Below, piece by piece: positions 21,157 to 30,594 of a stretch of 64,000 nucleotides of DNA. The position numbers were made by a program, and so were the translations under genes. Positions within the stretch are counted from its first letter, which is position 1. The number at the start of each line of letters is the position of its first letter. The notes beneath the pieces are model-generated. The model was not told the origin of the DNA. It searched no databases and worked only from the letters and a program-made list of their open reading frames with translations. The stretch comes from Mycolicibacterium peregrinum (GTDB taxonomy: Bacteria > Actinomycetota > Actinomycetes > Mycobacteriales > Mycobacteriaceae), in assembly GCF_001665625.1 (NCBI RefSeq), contig NZ_LZSY01000180.1, positions 19,302 to 83,301 on the forward strand, read 5' to 3'.

Positions 21157-22575
21157 GTGAGCAGACGCGGAAAGATCGTTTGTACGCTTGGCCCGGCTAC
21201 CAGCACTGATGAGACGGTGCGCGCGCTGGTCGAGGCCGGGATGGATGTCGCGCGGCTGAACTTCAGCCACGGTGACTACACCGACCACGAGGCCGCCTAC
21301 AAGCGGATTCGGGCGGCATCGGATGCCACCGGCCACGCTGTGGGTGTGCTGGCTGACCTTCAGGGCCCCAAGATCAGGTTGGGGCGATTCACAGACGGCC
21401 CGACCTACTGGGCGAACGGTGAATCGGTGCGGATCACCGTCGACGACTGCGAGGGCACGCACGACCGGGTGTCGACCACCTACAAGCGGTTGGCCGAGGA
21501 CGCCCGGCCGGGGGATCGGGTCCTCGTCGACGACGGCAACGTCGGCCTGGTGGTCGACCAGATCGACGGCAACGACGTGATCTGCACGGTCACCGAGGGC
21601 GGCCCGGTCAGCAACAACAAGGGCATGTCGTTGCCCGGCATGAACGTGACGGCACCGGCGCTGTCCGAGAAGGACATCGAGGATCTCGAATTCGCGCTGC
21701 GCCTCGGCGTTGATCTCATTGCCCTGTCGTTCGTCCGGTCGCCCGCCGACATCGAACTCGTCCACGAGGTGATGGACCGGGTTGGCCGGCGCGTTCCGGT
21801 GATCGCGAAGCTGGAGAAGCCGGAGGCCGTCGAAAACCTCGAGGCCATCGTGCTGGCGTTCGACGCGATCATGGTCGCCCGCGGCGATCTCGGTGTCGAA
21901 CTGCCGCTGGAAGAAGTGCCTCTGGTCCAGAAGCGCGCCATCCAGATGGCAAGGGAGAACGCCAAACCCGTCATCGTCGCGACCCAGATGCTGGAGTCGA
22001 TGATCGAAAGCTCCCGGCCCACCCGCGCGGAGGCCTCGGACGTCGCCAACGCCGTGCTCGACGGCGCGGACGCGGTGATGTTGTCCGGCGAGACTTCTGT
22101 CGGCAAGTACCCGCTGGAGGCCGTCAAGACGATGGCCCGCATCATCAAGGCGGTCGAGGACAATTCGGTGAGCGTGCCGCCGCTGACGCACACCCCTCGC
22201 ACCAAGCGCGGGGTCATCTCCTATGCGGCCCGCGATATCGGGGAGCGACTCGACGCCAAGGCGTTGGTCGCGTTCACCCAGTCCGGTGACACCGTGCGTC
22301 GCCTGGCCCGGCTGCACACCCCGCTTCCGGTGCTGGCGTTCACAGCGTTGCCCGAGGTCCGCAGCCAGTTGGCCCTGACCTGGGGCACCGAGACGTTCAT
22401 CGTGGCGCAGATGAAGAGCACGGACGACATGATCCGCCAGGTCGACAAGTCGCTGCTGGATCTGGGTCGCTACAAGCGCGGTGAGCTGGTGGTCATCGTC
22501 GCGGGTGCTCCGCCGGGCACAGTAGGCTCCACGAATCTGATCCACGTGCACCGCATCGGGGAGGACGACGTCTAG
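21157..22575 (+). CDS. pyk: pyruvate kinase
   Basis: A 472-aa glycolytic enzyme converting phosphoenolpyruvate and ADP to pyruvate and ATP. Signature elements are RGKIVCTLGPATS at the N-terminus, ARLNFSHGD, the catalytic-lysine region IAKLEKPEAVEN, the metal-binding MVARGDLGVELP and the loop ATQMLESMI. The C-terminal domain (about 350-472) carries the allosteric fold and is normal in length. It begins with GTG and has no leader. It is monocistronic or lightly coupled to gltD and is followed by tesB on the same strand. Confidence 0.95.
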   Translation: MSRRGKIVCTLGPATSTDETVRALVEAGMDVARLNFSHGDYTDHEAAYKRIRAASDATGHAVGVLADLQGPKIRLGRFTDGPTYWANGESVRITVDDCEGTHDRVSTTYKRLAEDARPGDRVLVDDGNVGLVVDQIDGNDVICTVTEGGPVSNNKGMSLPGMNVTAPALSEKDIEDLEFALRLGVDLIALSFVRSPADIELVHEVMDRVGRRVPVIAKLEKPEAVENLEAIVLAFDAIMVARGDLGVELPLEEVPLVQKRAIQMARENAKPVIVATQMLESMIESSRPTRAEASDVANAVLDGADAVMLSGETSVGKYPLEAVKTMARIIKAVEDNSVSVPPLTHTPRTKRGVISYAARDIGERLDAKALVAFTQSGDTVRRLARLHTPLPVLAFTALPEVRSQLALTWGTETFIVAQMKSTDDMIRQVDKSLLDLGRYKRGELVVIVAGAPPGTVGSTNLIHVHRIGEDDV

Positions 22576-22621
22576 CGGTCGCCTGCCGACCAGCGCCGCC
22601 AAAGATCTCGAAAGGCATTCC

Positions 22622-23494
22622 TTGACACACCCGGATTTCGAGGAGCTGCTGGCTGTTCTCGATCTGAATCGCGTCGATGACAACCTGTTCATCGGCTCGC
22701 ATCCGAGCAAGAACCCGGTGCGCACCTTCGGCGGCCAGATGATCGCGCAGGCGTTTGTCGCAGGCGGGCGCACGCTGGAACACAAGCTCGCGCCGAGTGC
22801 GCTGAATGCGCACTTCATCGCCGGTGGCGATCCGGAAAAGGATCTGGAGTTCCATGTAGTGCGGCTGCGCGACGAGCGCCGGTTCGCCAACCGCCGGGTG
22901 GATGTCATGCAGGACGGGAACCTGCTGACCTCGGTGATGCTGTCTTACATGAACGCCGGCCGGGGGCTCGAGCACAGCGTGCCGGCTCCGGAGGTTCCGC
23001 ATCCGGACACGCTGCCCAAGATCGATGAATTGCTGCGCGGCTATGAGAAAACGGTGCCGTTGTTCGTCGAGGCGTTACGCCCGATCGAATGGCGGTACAC
23101 CAACGATCCGTCCTGGGTGATGCGGAAAAAGGGCGGCAAGCTCGAGCACAACCGGGTGTGGCTGAAGACGGAGGGCACCATGCCCTCCGATCCCGTACTG
23201 CACGGTGCGGCCCTGGTGTACTCCTCCGATACCACCGTGCTCGATTCGATCATCACCACGCATGGGTTGTCCTGGGGTTTTGACCGGATCTTCGCGGTGA
23301 CGATGAACCACTCCGTGTGGTTTCACCGGCCGGTCAAGTTCGACGAGTGGGTGCTGTACTCGACCACGTCGCCGGTGGCGGCCGAATCCCGAGGCCTGGG
23401 CACCGGTCACTTTTTCGACGCAGCGGGCCATCTGGTCGCGACGGTGGTCCAGGAGGGAATCGTCAAGTACTTCCCCGGTGCCGCCACGACGTGA
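22622..23494 (+). CDS. tesB: acyl-CoA thioesterase II
   Basis: A 290-aa double hot-dog thioesterase that hydrolyses medium and long acyl-CoA to free fatty acid and CoA. N-terminal hot-dog: NLFIGSHPSKNPVRTFGGQM with the HFIAGGDPE turn. C-terminal hot-dog: LDSIITTHGLSWGF and MNHSVWFHRPVKFDEW, which hold the conserved Asp, Ser/Thr and Gln of the active site region. The TTG start at 22622 is preceded by GAAAGG (22609-22614). It lies 46 bp after pyruvate kinase and converges on the DUF4190-type gene. Confidence 0.92.
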   Translation: MTHPDFEELLAVLDLNRVDDNLFIGSHPSKNPVRTFGGQMIAQAFVAGGRTLEHKLAPSALNAHFIAGGDPEKDLEFHVVRLRDERRFANRRVDVMQDGNLLTSVMLSYMNAGRGLEHSVPAPEVPHPDTLPKIDELLRGYEKTVPLFVEALRPIEWRYTNDPSWVMRKKGGKLEHNRVWLKTEGTMPSDPVLHGAALVYSSDTTVLDSIITTHGLSWGFDRIFAVTMNHSVWFHRPVKFDEWVLYSTTSPVAAESRGLGTGHFFDAAGHLVATVVQEGIVKYFPGAATT

Positions 23495-23500
23495 GTCGGT

Positions 23501-24049
23501 TCAGCGGGTAGAGGTCGGCGTGTCGCCGAAGGAATCCTCGATCCGCCGTTCGAACTCCTTCTCGCACCGCTGCTGTGCGACGGTATCGTCGCCGGCCCGC
23601 TGCATGCAGTGCACGTAGTCCCGGCCACCGACATCGTCGAACCATCGTTGGCCGAAGTACACCCAGATTCCGACGAACACCAGAGAGACCACACAGGCGA
23701 TGGCGCCGAGCGCGACTCCGGCCGTGGCGACGCCACCATTGGTGGCTTCGCCACGTTGGCTGCGCCCACGACCGAGAAATCCGAGGATCAGTGCGACGAT
23801 GCCGAATATCAGTCCACCGATCACCGTCCATGTCAGCAGCAACGCGAAGATGGCCAGGATGAGCGCGGCGAGGCCGAGTCCGTTGGCGGGCCCACGCGGG
23901 CTGGGCTGCATCGGGTATCCGCCGTACGGCGGCGGGTACGGCCCGGGATACGCACCGGGGGGCGGCCCGTAGGGATATCCCGACGGAGGGAGAGGCCCGG
24001 TCGGCTGCGGCTCCTCCGACCCGGATGGGTTGGATCGCTCGTCGGTCAT
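23501..24049 (-). CDS. DUF4190-type membrane protein with Pro/Gly/Tyr-rich N-terminus
   Basis: A 182-aa protein. Residues 1-65 are low complexity (GYPYGPPPGAYPGPYPPPYGGYP) and intrinsically disordered. Two membrane helices follow (about 72-105 and 120-142) with the DUF4190 pattern NGLGLAALILAIFALLLTW and VALILGFLGRGRSQRG between them. The extracytoplasmic C-terminal part has two cysteines (VHCMQRA and QRCEKEFE) that may form a disulfide. ATG 24049 was chosen because the open frame upstream lacks homology. Only 10 bp separate it from cydC upstream. Function unknown. Confidence 0.75.
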   Translation of the reverse strand: MTDERSNPSGSEEPQPTGPLPPSGYPYGPPPGAYPGPYPPPYGGYPMQPSPRGPANGLGLAALILAIFALLLTWTVIGGLIFGIVALILGFLGRGRSQRGEATNGGVATAGVALGAIACVVSLVFVGIWVYFGQRWFDDVGGRDYVHCMQRAGDDTVAQQRCEKEFERRIEDSFGDTPTSTR

Positions 24050-24059
24050 GTCTGCGAGG

Positions 24060-25592
24060 CTACCCGTCGGTGATGGTGCCCGGTTGCGGACAGCGGACGA
24101 CGGGGCAGGCGAGCGTGTCCGGCAGATGGTGGGTGGCGACGACGACGGTCTGGTCTGGGGCGAACCAGTCACCCGGAGTGAGGATTTCGGTCAGGATCCG
24201 TTGGCTGTCGGCGGCGTCGAGGTTCTCGGTGGGCTCATCGAGCAGGACGACAGAGAAATCGGACACCAGCACTCGCGCCAGCAGCAACCGGCGTCGCTGA
24301 CCGGCCGACAACGCGGTGTGACCGCCTTCGAGCACGGTCGACAAGCCATCGGGCAGGCCGTCCAACCATTCGGTGAGACCGACACGGTCGATCGCTGACA
24401 GCAATTCGGTGTCGGTGACATCCCCGCGGACCACGAGAAGGTTGTCCCGCACCGTGGTCTCGAAAATGTGTGCATCTTCGGCGAAAAACGCTGCACGTCC
24501 GGGTGTTTCATCGAGTCGCTCGGCCAGCGCCATCAACAGCGTCGTCTTTCCCGAGCCGCTCGGCCCGACGACGGCCAGTCGGCCCCCGTCGGGCAGGTCG
24601 ACCGAAGGTGCCGTGGGACGTCGGCGGGCCAGGGGATCGCCCTCGGTGAGCTCGAGCAGACGGCGTGCGGCGATGCGGGACTTCGTGAGCCCGACGGCAG
24701 CGTCGGGCAGGGCGGTAGTGGCCTCGAAAGCCGACAAGGGCAACAACATCAGGATGGCCAAGGTGGTCGGCGCGGTCGTGGGGGCCAGTGCGATGCCTGC
24801 GATGACCGCACCCAGGATGCTGGCACCAATGGCGATGCTGGGCATCGCGGCGGCCAGCGCTGCCGGGGCGGCCGCGCGGTCAGCGGCGTGGCCCCAGTCG
24901 CGGTGGTGGCGCTCCGCGGTGGCGATGACATCGTCGAGGCGCCCGCTCACCCGCAACTCCGGCGCGTACTCCAGGGCCAACATCGTTGCGGAGTCGCGGT
25001 CACCACGGTGTTGGACAGCAACGGATTCCGCGGCGGCCACGGAGCGGGCGGTGAGTGCCGGGGCCACCACGCCGGCGATCAGCAGGCACAGCGTCAGCAC
25101 CACCGCGGCGCCGGGGGAGATGAGCGCGATGACACCGACCGCCACCGCGCTGAGCACTGTGGCCACCACGATCGGCAGCACAGACCGCACTACGACGTCG
25201 GCCAGTTCATCGACGGAACTGCCGACCCGGGACACCAACTCCCCGCTCGGAAGCCGCATCGCGTCGTCGTCGGGGCCGGTTGCGAGCCTGCGGTACAAGC
25301 CGGTGCGGGCGTTGGCCGCGGACCTCAGTGCCGTGTCGTGGGCGGCCAGGCGCTGGCAGTAGCCGAGCACACCGCGGGAGATACCCAGCGCACGCACTGC
25401 GACGACGGCGACCGAGAGGTCCAGGATCGGGGGCATCTGCCAGGCCCTCGTGATCAACCACGCCGAGATGCCCGCCAGGGCCAGCGCGCTGCCCAGCGAG
25501 AGCACTCCGAGGCCGCCGGCCAGGATCAGCCGGCTCAGCCGGGGCCGCAGCAGGTCCAGTGTCAGTCGCAGCAGCGGATCACGTCGAAACAT
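24060..25592 (-). CDS. cydC: thiol reductant ABC exporter subunit CydC
   Basis: A 510-aa half transporter with six membrane helices (residues about 1-290) and an ATPase domain. Walker A is VGPSGSGKTTLL, the signature is LSAGQRRRL and Walker B is VVLLDEPTENLD. With CydD it exports glutathione or cysteine-type thiols needed to assemble cytochrome bd. Start choice is uncertain: ATG 25592, GTG 25601 and TTG 25604 are in frame and all lie inside the cydD end, so the genes overlap by 14-26 bp. Gene order cydA-B-D-C on one strand is typical for mycobacteria. The signature differs slightly from CydD (LSLGQRQRL). Confidence 0.9.
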   Translation of the reverse strand: MFRRDPLLRLTLDLLRPRLSRLILAGGLGVLSLGSALALAGISAWLITRAWQMPPILDLSVAVVAVRALGISRGVLGYCQRLAAHDTALRSAANARTGLYRRLATGPDDDAMRLPSGELVSRVGSSVDELADVVVRSVLPIVVATVLSAVAVGVIALISPGAAVVLTLCLLIAGVVAPALTARSVAAAESVAVQHRGDRDSATMLALEYAPELRVSGRLDDVIATAERHHRDWGHAADRAAAPAALAAAMPSIAIGASILGAVIAGIALAPTTAPTTLAILMLLPLSAFEATTALPDAAVGLTKSRIAARRLLELTEGDPLARRRPTAPSVDLPDGGRLAVVGPSGSGKTTLLMALAERLDETPGRAAFFAEDAHIFETTVRDNLLVVRGDVTDTELLSAIDRVGLTEWLDGLPDGLSTVLEGGHTALSAGQRRRLLLARVLVSDFSVVLLDEPTENLDAADSQRILTEILTPGDWFAPDQTVVVATHHLPDTLACPVVRCPQPGTITDG

Positions 25593-27186
25593 GCGCCGCA
25601 CCAATCGTGATCACCTCGTCGCCGATCGCCACCACCGGATCCCGGTGGCCGACCACGACGACTGTGGCACCTGCGCGGGCCCGGGCGACGATCGCCTGCA
25701 ACACCCGATGTTCCAGCGCGGAATCGAGGTGGGCGGTGGGCTCATCGAGAAGCAGCACCCGTGCCGAGGCCCCGAGTGCCCGGGCAAGGCCCAACCGCTG
25801 TCGTTGTCCCAGTGACAATCCGACTCCGGTGCGGCCGATCCTCGTCTCCAGTCCGTCGGGAAGGTCGTTCAGCACGTCGTCGAAGCCGGAATCGCGGCAG
25901 GCGCGGGCCAGGTCGGTCAGTGGTCCGAGCAGCTCAAGGTTTTCTCGGACCGTTCCCGGGATCAGCACGGGCCGGTGTGGCAGCCAGGCGATGCTGTGCC
26001 ACCACGCCGTCATGTCCAGGTCACCGACATCCACTCCATCGATCCGCACGGGCCCGGACGGAAGCGGGGCCAAACCGAGAATGGCTTGTAGTGCAGTCGA
26101 TTTTCCCGCTCCGTTGGGGCCGGTGAGCACGATGACCCGGCCCGGCTCGATGGTTGGCCCCAGACCCTCCAACTCGATCGCCGGAGCGGAGTCCGCCACG
26201 CGCACCGCACCTTCGGCGGGTTGGTGCGTCTCGCAGAGCTTGAACGCTTGTTCCGCGGCGGTCTTACCGTCCTGGGCCGCGTGAAAGGCCGCGCCGACAC
26301 GGCGCAGTGGCCAGAACACCTCGGGAGCCAGCAACAGGGCGGTCAGGCCCGCGGACAGGTCCATCTCGCCGTAGACCAGCCGTAGGCCGACGCTGACTGC
26401 CACCAGCGCCACGCCCAGGGTGGCCAGCAGTTCGAGCACCAATGAGGACAGGAACGCAATCCGTAGGGTTGCCATGGCCGAGCGTCGGTGCGCGGCAGCC
26501 AGTTCAGTGATGCGCTGGGCCGAGCCGGCGGCCCGGCCCACGGCGCGCAGGGTGGGGATCCCTGCCACGAGGTCGAGCAGTCGGGCCTGCAGGGTCGTCA
26601 TCGCGGCCAGTGCGGCGGCCGACCGGTCGGCCGTGACGAGGCCGATCAGAATCATGAACACCGGGATGAGCGGCAGCGCGATCACCACGATCGCCGCGGA
26701 CTGAAGGTCGTAACAGGCCATCACGATCACCGCCACCGGTGTCAGGACGGCGGCCTGTATCACCGCGGGCAGGTAGCCGGTCAAGTACGGTCGTAGACCA
26801 TCCAGGCCGCGGGTCACCACTGCGGCTGCGGCATCGCGCTCGGCCGCCAATTGCCTTGGCGGGGCCGAGGTTACCGAGCGCAGCACCTGGCTGGACAATT
26901 CCCCGATCACCGCGGTGGCACCGCGCTGCGACAGCCGGCCCTGAAGCCAGTGTGCGGCCGCGCGCAGGATCCACAGCGCACACAGTGCCACCAGCGCACT
27001 GCCGTGGCCGGCCGCTGAACCGGGGTCGACGATGATGGCGGCCACGATGTGTGCCAGCACCACCGCTGCGGCGATGGTGCTGGCGCTGATGGTCACGCCG
27101 CAGATCACCGCCGCCAGCAGGTAGCGCCGTAACCCCGTCGTAGCGCCGGCGGCCCCGCGGATACCGAGCGCGCGCCAGAGATTCAG
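25579..27186 (-). CDS. cydD: thiol reductant ABC exporter subunit CydD (possible CTG start)
   Basis: A 535-aa half transporter if it begins at CTG 27186. It has six membrane helices in the first 300 residues, then Walker A LTGPNGAGKST, signature LSLGQRQRL and Walker B VLLLDEPTAHLD. CydD-like sequence begins at LWRALGIRG, only two codons after the CTG. The frame has no ATG, GTG or TTG between the upstream cydB-antisense region and GTG 27108, which would cut into the first helix. CTG overlaps the cydB stop as CTGA, the same geometry as the ATGA/GTGA/TTGA junctions elsewhere in this window. The start is therefore inferred, and the gene itself is certain. Confidence 0.9.
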   Translation of the reverse strand: MNLWRALGIRGAAGATTGLRRYLLAAVICGVTISASTIAAAVVLAHIVAAIIVDPGSAAGHGSALVALCALWILRAAAHWLQGRLSQRGATAVIGELSSQVLRSVTSAPPRQLAAERDAAAAVVTRGLDGLRPYLTGYLPAVIQAAVLTPVAVIVMACYDLQSAAIVVIALPLIPVFMILIGLVTADRSAAALAAMTTLQARLLDLVAGIPTLRAVGRAAGSAQRITELAAAHRRSAMATLRIAFLSSLVLELLATLGVALVAVSVGLRLVYGEMDLSAGLTALLLAPEVFWPLRRVGAAFHAAQDGKTAAEQAFKLCETHQPAEGAVRVADSAPAIELEGLGPTIEPGRVIVLTGPNGAGKSTALQAILGLAPLPSGPVRIDGVDVGDLDMTAWWHSIAWLPHRPVLIPGTVRENLELLGPLTDLARACRDSGFDDVLNDLPDGLETRIGRTGVGLSLGQRQRLGLARALGASARVLLLDEPTAHLDSALEHRVLQAIVARARAGATVVVVGHRDPVVAIGDEVITIGAAHVST

Positions 27187-28223
27187 ACCGACCGCCGAGA
27201 CAGTCCGATGGGGGCGGGGATACGGTCTGCCGAAATCCGCTTGCGGAACACCCAGTAGGTCCAGCCCTGGTACACCAACACCAGAGGCAGCAGCGTCAAC
27301 GACGCCCAGGTCATGATCTTCAGCGTGTACGGGGTGGAGGAGCCGTTGTAGATGGTCACGCCCCACTCCGAGCTCAGCGTGGACGGCAGGAGGTACGGGT
27401 ACATCGCACCGAACAGCAGGACGACGACGGCGGCCACGACCACCACGGTGGCGACGAAGGCCCAGCCTTCCCGCGACCGAGACCACATCAATGCCACCGA
27501 GATCAGCAGTGCGACCACCGCGACCGCCAGGGCCGCCCAGGTCCATGGCTTGCCGTGGGCCAGCTGTGTCCACAGACCGAAGCCGCCGGCCAGCAGGATC
27601 ACGGGCAGGGTCAGTATCCGGGCGAACCGGAACGCGTCGTCGCGTATGGGGCCGGCGGTTTTCAATGCGATGAACACCGAACCGTAGAACGCGAACAGCG
27701 ATGCGGTCGCGAGCCCGCCGAGCACCGTGTAGGCGTTGAGCACGTCGCCGACCCCGGCGTGCACCCGATGGTTGGCGTCAATCGGCAAGCCGCGCACCAG
27801 GATTGCGAAAGCGACACCCCACAGTATGGCGGGCAGCCACGATCCCACGGCGATGCCGAGGTCGGCGTATTTGCGCCACTTGGTGTCGTCGATCTTGCCG
27901 CGCCACTCGATGCCCACGATGCGCAGGATCATCCCGAACAGGATCGCCAGCAGCGGCAGGTACAGCGCGGAGAACAGCGTCGCATACCAGTTGGGGAATG
28001 CCGCGAACATGGCTGCGCCCGCGGTGATCAGCCACACCTCGTTGGCGTCCCACACCGGTCCGATGGTGTTCAGCACGGCTCGTCTGCGGCTTTCCGGATC
28101 GCCTTCGCCCGCGCTGCCGAGCGGGGCCATCAGCATCCCGACACCGAAGTCGAAGCCTTCCAGAACCACGAATCCGAGGAACAGGACGGCGATGAGTATG
28201 AACCAGAGTTCTTGGAGTCCCAT
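27183..28223 (-). CDS. cydB: cytochrome bd ubiquinol/menaquinol oxidase subunit II
   Basis: A 346-aa membrane subunit with about eight helices. The N-terminal signature MGLQELWFILIAVLFLGFVVLEGFDFGVGML is that of CydB (given in parts: LQELWFILIAVLF and EGFDFGVGML). The block VWDANEVWLITAGAAMFAAFPNWY near residue 55 is the conserved quinol-oxidase core. It partners CydA in the high-affinity, non-proton-pumping bd oxidase. It begins 15 bp after the cydA stop, and its stop overlaps the proposed cydD start. Confidence 0.95.
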   Translation of the reverse strand: MGLQELWFILIAVLFLGFVVLEGFDFGVGMLMAPLGSAGEGDPESRRRAVLNTIGPVWDANEVWLITAGAAMFAAFPNWYATLFSALYLPLLAILFGMILRIVGIEWRGKIDDTKWRKYADLGIAVGSWLPAILWGVAFAILVRGLPIDANHRVHAGVGDVLNAYTVLGGLATASLFAFYGSVFIALKTAGPIRDDAFRFARILTLPVILLAGGFGLWTQLAHGKPWTWAALAVAVVALLISVALMWSRSREGWAFVATVVVVAAVVVLLFGAMYPYLLPSTLSSEWGVTIYNGSSTPYTLKIMTWASLTLLPLVLVYQGWTYWVFRKRISADRIPAPIGLSRRSV

Positions 28224-28238
28224 CTGAGATCAGTCCTC

Positions 28239-29744
28239 TCAGTACGCGAAAGACAGCGGGGCGGATTCGTCCTCGTCTGGAGGCGTCGGCGGTGCCGGCT
28301 CGGAATCGTGTTCCTGTGGCCCTTCGGTCACATAGCGGCGCAGCAGCCAGAACCAGACGACCGCGAGCACGCCGTAGAGGAGGGTGAAGACCGCGAGTGA
28401 GAAGAACACCGTGCCGGCCGCATGGTCAGACACGCCCTGTTGCACCGTCAGCCGAACCATCTGGTCACCGGTTGGATTGGGCACCACCACCCAGGGCTGC
28501 CGGCCCATCTCGGTGAAGACCCAGCCGGCGGAATTGGCCAGGAAGGGTGTGGGCAGGGTGATCAGCGCGAAGATGCCGTACCACCGTTGGTCGGGGAGCC
28601 GTCGGCGGCGGGTCAGCCACAGCGTCAGCAGGGCGAACGCCAGTGGCACCACCATGAGGCCGATCATCGCCCGGAACGACCAGTAGGTGACGAAGAGATT
28701 CGGCCGGTAATCGCCGGGCCCGAACCGTGATTCGTACTGTTTTTGGAGGTCGTTGACGCCCTCCAGGGTGACGCCGCTGAATTTGCCCTCGGCAAGGAAG
28801 GGCAGCACGTAGGGCACCTCGATCACGTGGGTCACGCTGGCGCAGTTGTTGTGCGTACCCACGGTCAGGACCGAGAAGTCCGGGTCTGTCTGCGTGTCGC
28901 ACAGGGATTCGGCCGAGGCCATCTTCATCGGCTGTTGCACGAACATCAACTTGCCTTGAATGTCACCGGTGAAGAAGATCACGGCGACTGCGGCCAGTGC
29001 CACGAGGCTGCCGAGAATCGTTGCGGGTCGGTACATTCCAGCGGAATCGTCGGCGGCCGCGGCGTCGGATGCCTCCGTGGACTCGGCAGCCGCCTTGTCG
29101 GCGTTTGTCCTGCGCCGATCACGCACCATCAGCCACGCGCTCACGGCCGCGACGAAGGTGCCCGCGGTGAGCAGCGACCCGGCGACGACATGCAGGAACG
29201 CCCAGATAGCGGTGTTGTTGCTGAGCAGGGCGCCGAAGTCGATGAGCTCAGCCCGCCCGCTCTCCGGGTTGTACTTCGCCCCGACCGGGTGCTGCATGAA
29301 CGAGTTGGCGGCGATGATGAAGAACGCCGACGCGTTGACCGCAAAGGCGACCATCCAGATGCAGAACAGATGAACGGCACGCGGCAGTCGCGTCCAGCCG
29401 AAGATCCACAGACCGATGAACGTGGACTCGACGAAGAACGCGACCAGGCCCTCGAAGGCCAGCGGTGCGCCGAAGATGTCGCCGACGAAACGCGAGTATT
29501 CGCTCCAGTTCATGCCGAACTGGAATTCCTGCACGATGCCGGTGGCCACACCGATCGCGAAGTTGATCAGAAACAGCTTGCCGAAGAATCGCGTGAGGCG
29601 ATACCAGCTGTCGTTACCGGTGAACACCCATGCGGTTTGCATGACGGCGATCAACGGCGCCAACCCAATGGTCAGCGGTACGAATATGAAGTGGTAGACG
29701 GTGGTGATTCCGAACTGCCACCGCGATACGTCCAAAGCGTCCAT
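28239..29744 (-). CDS. cydA: cytochrome bd oxidase subunit I
   Basis: A 501-aa membrane subunit that carries hemes b558, b595 and d and oxidises menaquinol to reduce oxygen to water. The N-terminal block SRWQFGITTVYHFIF includes a conserved heme-ligand histidine (H18). The downstream blocks MNWSEYSRFVGDIFGAPLAFE and EMGRQPWVV are family signatures. The region between residues 190 and 300, with an Ala/Asp stretch, corresponds to an insertion before the Q-loop part. It leads the leftward cydABDC operon. The 85 bp before it contain the interrupted palindrome GGTCT-C-AGACC at 29761-29771. Confidence 0.95.
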   Translation of the reverse strand: MDALDVSRWQFGITTVYHFIFVPLTIGLAPLIAVMQTAWVFTGNDSWYRLTRFFGKLFLINFAIGVATGIVQEFQFGMNWSEYSRFVGDIFGAPLAFEGLVAFFVESTFIGLWIFGWTRLPRAVHLFCIWMVAFAVNASAFFIIAANSFMQHPVGAKYNPESGRAELIDFGALLSNNTAIWAFLHVVAGSLLTAGTFVAAVSAWLMVRDRRRTNADKAAAESTEASDAAAADDSAGMYRPATILGSLVALAAVAVIFFTGDIQGKLMFVQQPMKMASAESLCDTQTDPDFSVLTVGTHNNCASVTHVIEVPYVLPFLAEGKFSGVTLEGVNDLQKQYESRFGPGDYRPNLFVTYWSFRAMIGLMVVPLAFALLTLWLTRRRRLPDQRWYGIFALITLPTPFLANSAGWVFTEMGRQPWVVVPNPTGDQMVRLTVQQGVSDHAAGTVFFSLAVFTLLYGVLAVVWFWLLRRYVTEGPQEHDSEPAPPTPPDEDESAPLSFAY

Positions 29745-29821
29745 CTGGCCCTACTTCCGAGGTCTCAGACCAATCTACGACGGAGTGTAGTAGAAGGTCG
29801 CGGGCCAGGCGCCGACCGTGA

Positions 29822-29841
29822 CCGGTGTCTTACGTCACCGG
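29822..29841. terminator. short inverted repeat at the end of the HdeD-like gene
   Basis: CCGGTG (29822-29827) and CACCGG (29836-29841) form a 6-bp stem with an 8-base loop across the stop codon of the minus-strand HdeD-like gene, 78 bp before the cydA start region. There is no T-run, so a terminator role is tentative. Confidence 0.25.
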
Positions 29842-30420
29842 AGGCGCCTGGTGTGAGATTGCCGCGTGGAGTTTCTTGGCCTCGCTACGGATTGCGAAGG
29901 CGGAGATCACCTCGAATACGCCGACGACGATGAGGATGATGCCGGTGACCTGAGCGAGGGCGACCAGCCCCTCCATGGGGGCGACGAACATGATGATGCC
30001 GGCGATCACGCTGATGATGCCGATGATGATCTCCCAGACCCGCCCGGGCAGCGAGGGATCGCCGATGGCCGACATCGTCGTTGCGACACCGCGGAAGATG
30101 AACCCGACACCGATCCAGATCGCCAGCAGTTCGAACGAATTCTGCAGGCTGACGAAACAGAGCACGGCCAGCACGAGTGCCGCGGCGCCACCGATGAACA
30201 GCAATACCCGCCCACCGACCGAGGACCGGATGCTGAACGCCAGGACGAGCTGCGAGATACCGGTGATCAACAGGTAGGCGGCGAAGAAGATCGCGGCAAC
30301 CAGAATGGTGATCCCGGGCCAGACCAACGCCAGGACGCCGAGGATGACGGCGAGAATTCCCGAAACCAGCGTCGATTTCCACAGATGTGGCAACAAGCTT
30401 GGGGCAGCAGTGGTTTCCAT
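29830..30420 (-). CDS. HdeD-family (DUF308) membrane protein
   Basis: A 196-aa protein with six hydrophobic helices paired as three DUF308 repeats (about 18-38/42-62, 72-92/95-115 and 130-150/155-175), with typical turns GVLALVWPGIT, GVGFIFRGVA and GIIMFVAPMEG. E. coli HdeD is linked to acid resistance; in mycobacteria the function is unknown. ATG 30420 was chosen over an upstream in-frame GTG because homology begins at the WKSTLVSGILA block. It is divergent from the binding-protein gene with a 174-bp space. Confidence 0.82.
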   Translation of the reverse strand: METTAAPSLLPHLWKSTLVSGILAVILGVLALVWPGITILVAAIFFAAYLLITGISQLVLAFSIRSSVGGRVLLFIGGAAALVLAVLCFVSLQNSFELLAIWIGVGFIFRGVATTMSAIGDPSLPGRVWEIIIGIISVIAGIIMFVAPMEGLVALAQVTGIILIVVGVFEVISAFAIRSEAKKLHAAISHQAPPVT

Positions 30421-30594
30421 GCAGGCAGTTTGACACAAACGTAGATGTAGATCGCGGTTTTTGCGTTACGGCTGTGGTGTCGCAGCCTGGTAGTTAAGGT
30501 TCCGTTACCGGCGCTGCATCCCCGGCCCGCGGCCGTTAACCTCTTCGTTTTGGAACAGCCCGACCGCAGCCGAAGACAGAGAAATGAGGCAACC

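Noticed and set aside
29761..29771. GGTCT-C-AGACC palindrome before cydA as a CRP site
   Set aside because: Does not match the TGTGA-N6-TCACA pattern; kept only as a remark in the cydA entry.
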